Part shown: piece by piece, positions 25,011-27,707 of the stretch | Layout of the letters: each line of letters begins with the position of its first letter | Position numbering within the stretch: position 1 is the first letter of the stretch | Assembly (NCBI GenBank): GCA_046497075.1 | Contig: JAWOGF010000010.1 | Coordinates: forward strand, 1-27,707 | Length of the DNA: 27,707 nucleotides | Reading direction: 5' to 3' | Source of the DNA: Saliniplasma sp046497075 | GTDB lineage: Archaea > Thermoplasmatota > Thermoplasmata > Halarchaeoplasmatales > Halarchaeoplasmataceae | Position numbers and translations under genes: made by a program | Notes under the pieces: generated by a model | What the model was told of the DNA's origin: nothing | The model's input: the letters and a program-made list of their open reading frames with translations, nothing else | The model's database searches: none

Positions 25011-25019
25011 GTATAAAAG
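25011..25019 (-). promoter_or_regulatory. TATA box of aspS
   Basis: CTTTTATAC on the minus strand is centred 26 nt before ATG 24989. Its similarity to the glpK box (TTTTTATAC) and equal spacing support leaderless transcription. Confidence 0.6.
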
Positions 25020-25305
25020 CCTTTCATGGGCATTAGGTGGAGGTCCTCGATACATAAAAGGGTATCGTATCTTCTTGTTGTACATTTATCAGGGGGCTGA
25101 TTTTTAGAGTGTGTCGACTTCTTTGTGATCTTGGGACTTTAAAATGGTTTTTGACCTGATACTGATCTTCTGATGAATTCGACCTGTTCTATCAAACCCA
25201 CGTATCTAGAATACTTTCAAACATCAAGGTTCCCGCTTAAAAAAAGATAAATGAAAAGAAAAAGAGTTTGTGGAAGGTTTCAGTGGTATACTCCATGTGA
25301 CTGTA
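25020..25305. other. Non-coding spacer between aspS and the secreted-protein locus
   Basis: No credible gene is seen. The left part holds upstream aspS sequence; from about 25208 it is the 3' flank of the first copy of a ~240-bp duplicated segment. Confidence 0.6.
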
Positions 25306-25452
25306 CTACTTCCCATCTAACCAAGTATTATTTCCCATGGGGCTAACTCCGCATGGTGGAGGTGGGCCCGTGCCCCCACCCCCACCGCCTCCTCCACTAT
25401 CACTGTCGTTCTCAGCGTGGAATGTGGTTGTCTCTAGAGTTTCCCATCCACC
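25208..25452. repeat. Duplicated 3'-end segment, copy 1
   Basis: This segment is repeated with few differences at 27412-27649. It covers the 3' flank and the last ~50 codons of the frameshifted secreted-protein gene. Similarity begins near ATACTTTC and ends after GAGTTTCCCATCC. Identity is nearly complete over the coding end and lower in the flank. Confidence 0.95.
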
Positions 25453-26650
25453 GTATTCGTCTTTAGCGGTTATAATGAGTCTAATATCGATATCTCCGTC
25501 AAAGTCCTCAGGGATAGTCATCTCAACTGCAGGCAGTGGATCACCACTGTCCTCGATGGTGACCGTTCTCGTAGTTACATATTCATAACTAGATGAATAT
25601 TTGTACTCTATATCCACATCATATTTGGCTACTTCACAACCTGCTTTGTTGTCCAAATCCAAATATATATCTGGGTGGATAGAATTGTCCCCAGAGGATT
25701 CACTTGTTGTTACATCATCCACATCTACATTTTCAACATCAGGTTTGGCGTTCTTGATATCTATTTCAAATGATGTTTCTTCACTATCGACTGGACCCCA
25801 CATGAAATCTTCACTAAGCAAGTCATATACACCAATCTCATTATTTGCAGATATATTTAAGGTCACACTATTTGGAGGATTTGGACCTGTATCTAATTGC
25901 ATTAAAGTACCACCAGAGTAGAATCTTTCCCGAGGTGGGTCATAGTCCCACTCATAAAAAGGGGCTACCCAATGATGTCTAACACTGTCGCCCTCACCCT
26001 CAGCTTCAATATCTTCTAAAATCATTTCATCTGATCCACCACGTGGTTTTGTTTGTTGATATACAAACTCTCCAATGTCGATCAACCCCAATTGATCAAT
26101 TCGACCTGCAGCATACCGGATTACAAATTCTTGAGTTTCTTTAAGCCTATCATCGTCTTCATCCCCACCCATTGGTCCATCTGTCATATTGTTGGCGTTG
26201 CTACGCGACTTCAAAATATCTAACGTAGTAGTGTCATACCCTTCAACCGATGCAATCTCAGTCTCTATATTTAAACCAGTCGTACCTGCAAACTGTCCGT
26301 CCTCAGGAGCGTAACTTAAAGGAATCACCTCGTAATAACCGACAGCTGAAACATAGATTCCTGCAATAGTTCTAACACCTGAGGCATAGACATCCCATAC
26401 TCTTGCACTAACAGATATGTGATGCTTAATATCGTAATACTCATGACCTGATGCGTCCTCTATAGTTGTGGTTACAGTTTTTGGTTCAGCGGTATAAAAA
26501 TAGTCTATCGTCTGATCCTAAATCTGAGCTTATAAAATATACATCATGGTCGGTAGGTTCAATTTCGTCGTCAGATGTTACCCTCTCTCCTGCAAACATC
26601 ATAAATGTAATTAGAAAGGTAACTAATATAGTGATTATTTTACATTTCAT
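25306..26650 (-). pseudogene. Secreted protein of ~447 residues, disrupted by a 1-nt frameshift
   Basis: From ATG 26650 the frame encodes a signal peptide (KIITILVTFLITFMMFAG) and an acidic stretch and stops at TGA after about 54 codons. Another frame then continues without a stop to 25306 and encodes the remaining ~390 residues. The two frames overlap around a run of five T (minus strand; 26496-26500); removing one T joins them into one protein of 447 residues (LFYTAEPKTV at the junction). The long part is acidic and beta-rich with no family I recognise. Its end has eight glycines followed by TG, four prolines and CGVSPMGNNTWLDGK. The ATG overlaps the stop of the upstream secreted protein (ATGA), so the two form an operon. 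It could be a true pseudogene, a phase-variable gene or a sequencing error. An internal GTG at 26328 would give only a leaderless fragment. Confidence 0.75.
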
Positions 26651-27258
26651 CCTTCATATCCCCCTTCTAGATGAACATTGACGGTTGCTGGTACCTCTTC
26701 AGACAATCCTCTAAGTGTAGCTTTTAACTCTAAAGTCAAAGGTTCGCCCCAGTTCTCCGGGTATATGTCCCACTGTAGTAAGGTCTCAAAAGTGAATTCG
26801 TTCGTGTGTATATAAGACCCTACTCTACGTATAGAATCTGTTTGAGGATGATATTCCGAGATCGATTCATTATTTATGCTTGTCTCCGTAAGCATGAAAT
26901 CCGTGGAAGAATCGGATACTTCATTTTCTAAAAGAATATATTCGGGTTCAAGCTCCTCATCTATCATTCCTTCTACGATAATTACCAACCTTATCATTTG
27001 CCGGAAGCTACTTGATCCAATAAACCGAGGTATAACGTGTAAGTCCATATAACTATCGTTATTGACCGATGTATTAGCTATAGCGGCATCAGATGGATAA
27101 GATATTGGCGAACTATTTTCTGGTAGATATTCTAGACTTATTTCATCATATCCCTCATCTACCTCTATATCCACCTGCTCTTCTCCCTCATCCCGATACC
27201 CAGCGATCATCATCGTCACCGCAAGCATCGCAATTATCGGGATCACCATCACTCGCAC
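26647..27258 (-). CDS. Small secreted protein, family unknown
   Basis: A 203-residue protein with a hydrophobic N-terminus (VMVIPIIAMLAVTMMIAG) that is a likely signal peptide; no lipobox cysteine follows. The mature part is acidic, has several N-x-S/T sequons and beta-rich segments, and ends with TLRGLSEEVPATVNVHLEGG. I do not recognise the family. The start may be GTG 27258 or ATG 27249; a TATA-like TAAAATA about 27 nt upstream of the ATG favours the latter. Its stop overlaps the start of the next secreted-protein gene. A paralogous C-terminus (RGLEEDVRATARVSF) enters from the right edge, so this is one member of a repeated gene pair. Confidence 0.75.
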   Translation of the reverse strand: MRVMVIPIIAMLAVTMMIAGYRDEGEEQVDIEVDEGYDEISLEYLPENSSPISYPSDAAIANTSVNNDSYMDLHVIPRFIGSSSFRQMIRLVIIVEGMIDEELEPEYILLENEVSDSSTDFMLTETSINNESISEYHPQTDSIRRVGSYIHTNEFTFETLLQWDIYPENWGEPLTLELKATLRGLSEEVPATVNVHLEGGYEG

Positions 27259-27502
27259 TTTGGTCGTTTCTGATATTTTACTTAATATCGTATCACGCTC
27301 GACAACTCATAAAAGAATACTCATATATATATATATATCGGTTTTTTAGAATCTATATCGTCCAAACCGGATCTTCGTTTAAACATACTAATCGTATCGA
27401 AGGTATTATCCAGGATACTTTCGAACACCAAGGTTCGTCTGTAAAAAATGAAAAGAAAAAGAGTTTGTGGAAGGTTTCAGTGGTAAACTCCATGTGACTG
27501 TA
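27259..27502. other. Spacer with AT repeat and promoter of the secreted-protein pair
   Basis: No gene is seen. An alternating AT run (about 27323-27338) lies upstream of the secreted-protein gene on the minus strand, and a TATA-like TAAAATA lies at about 27273-27279. The right half is the flank of repeat copy 2. Confidence 0.5.
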
Positions 27503-27649
27503 CTACTTCCCATCTAACCAAGTATTATTTCCCATGGGACTGACTCCGCCTGGTGGAGGTGGGCCCGTGCCCCCACCCCCACCGCCTCCTCCACTATCAC
27601 TGTCGTTCTCAGCGTGGTATGTGGTTGTATCTAGAGTTTCCCATCCTCC
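27412..27649. repeat. Duplicated 3'-end segment, copy 2
   Basis: Near-identical to 25208-25452 in the same orientation, 2.2 kb away. The coding part differs by a few bases, changing E to D, F to Y and C to G. Beyond 27649 the sequence is unrelated to copy 1 and instead matches the end of a relative of the 203-residue secreted protein. Confidence 0.95.
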
Positions 27650-27652
27650 TGT
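27503..27652 (-). pseudogene. C-terminal remnant of a second copy of the secreted-protein gene
   Basis: Fifty codons in the frame matching copy 1, from GGWETLDTTTYHAEN through eight glycines and four prolines to GGVSPMGNNTWLDGK and a stop. An in-frame TAA lies immediately upstream and no start codon is available, so it has lost about 400 residues of its N-terminal part and is probably not translated on its own. Confidence 0.8.
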
Positions 27653-27707
27653 TTAAACGACACTCTAGCTGTTGCTCTCACATCCTCTTCCAATCCACGT
27701 ATTATCG
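27631..27707 (-). CDS. C-terminal end of a paralogue of the 203-residue secreted protein (partial)
   Basis: The only frame open from the right edge reads IIRGLEEDVRATARVSFKQ then EDGKL and stops at TAG 27633-27631. It resembles TLRGLSEEVPATVNVHLEGG at the end of the 203-residue protein. The last few residues come from sequence of the adjoining duplicated 3'-end segment, so the native C-terminus was probably altered by the deletion that joined them. Most of the gene lies outside the window. Confidence 0.6.
   Translation of the reverse strand, partial: IIRGLEEDVRATARVSFKQEDGKL

Noticed and set aside
26496..26500. Phase-variable homopolymer switch
   Set aside because: Five bases is short for slippage-driven phase variation, so I report a simple frameshift or read error and keep phase variation only as an alternative.
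27640..27660. Programmed -1 frameshift joining the right-edge protein to the Gly-Pro tail at TTTAAAC
   Set aside because: A -1 shift would indeed fuse the frames, but the heptamer is in the wrong register for the X XXY YYZ rule and the junction is explained by a deletion.

Overview
The window looks like a chromosomal segment of a euryarchaeal-type archaeon of moderate GC. Evidence: the large subunit of DNA polymerase D (left edge), archaeal ribosomal protein S15, an archaeal RecJ/GAN-like DHH nuclease, a Holliday junction resolvase of the Hjc type, an archaeal-length AspRS, a DUF2240 protein and a HisA-like protein. TATA boxes sit 26-28 nt before several start codons, as in archaeal leaderless transcription. 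A Rab/Ras-like GTPase beside a large single-pass surface protein recalls Thermoplasmatota-related lineages; that placement is an inference.

Layout. 1-7585 (minus strand): small GTPase, then a large Ig-repeat membrane protein with a cytoplasmic roadblock/longin-like domain, then DNA polymerase D large subunit running off the left edge. 7875-12516 (plus): a tight four-gene operon of glycerol kinase, FAD-dependent glycerol-3-phosphate dehydrogenase with a BFD-like Fe-S tail, a second FAD/NAD oxidoreductase and a DUF1667 cysteine protein. 12504-13352 (minus): monoacylglycerol-lipase-like hydrolase. 13626-16483 (plus): MFS transporter, membrane-anchored alpha/beta hydrolase and glycerophosphodiester phosphodiesterase, followed by an eIF2B-like protein (16505-17335). 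17325-25085: information-processing and metabolic genes (aminotransferase, RecJ-like, S15, AP-superfamily phosphatase, DUF2240, HisA-like, Hjc, AspRS). 25208-27707: a rearranged locus of secreted proteins with a frameshifted gene, a ~240-bp duplicated 3' end and a paralogous gene entering from the right edge.

How the genes fit. From 7.9 to 16.5 kb the genes can be read as a glycerol and lipid-headgroup salvage island: lipase-like hydrolases and GDPD release glycerol or sn-glycerol-3-phosphate, GlpK phosphorylates glycerol, and the GlpA-type enzyme with its two partner proteins oxidises G3P. Archaeal lipids use the opposite glycerol-1-phosphate stereochemistry, so this most likely serves catabolism of bacterial or eukaryotic lipid debris. 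At 2.5-7.6 kb the GTPase and the transmembrane protein form a candidate surface-to-cytoplasm signalling pair.

No rRNA, CRISPR array, transposase or integrase was recognised, and no tRNA was noticed by eye.
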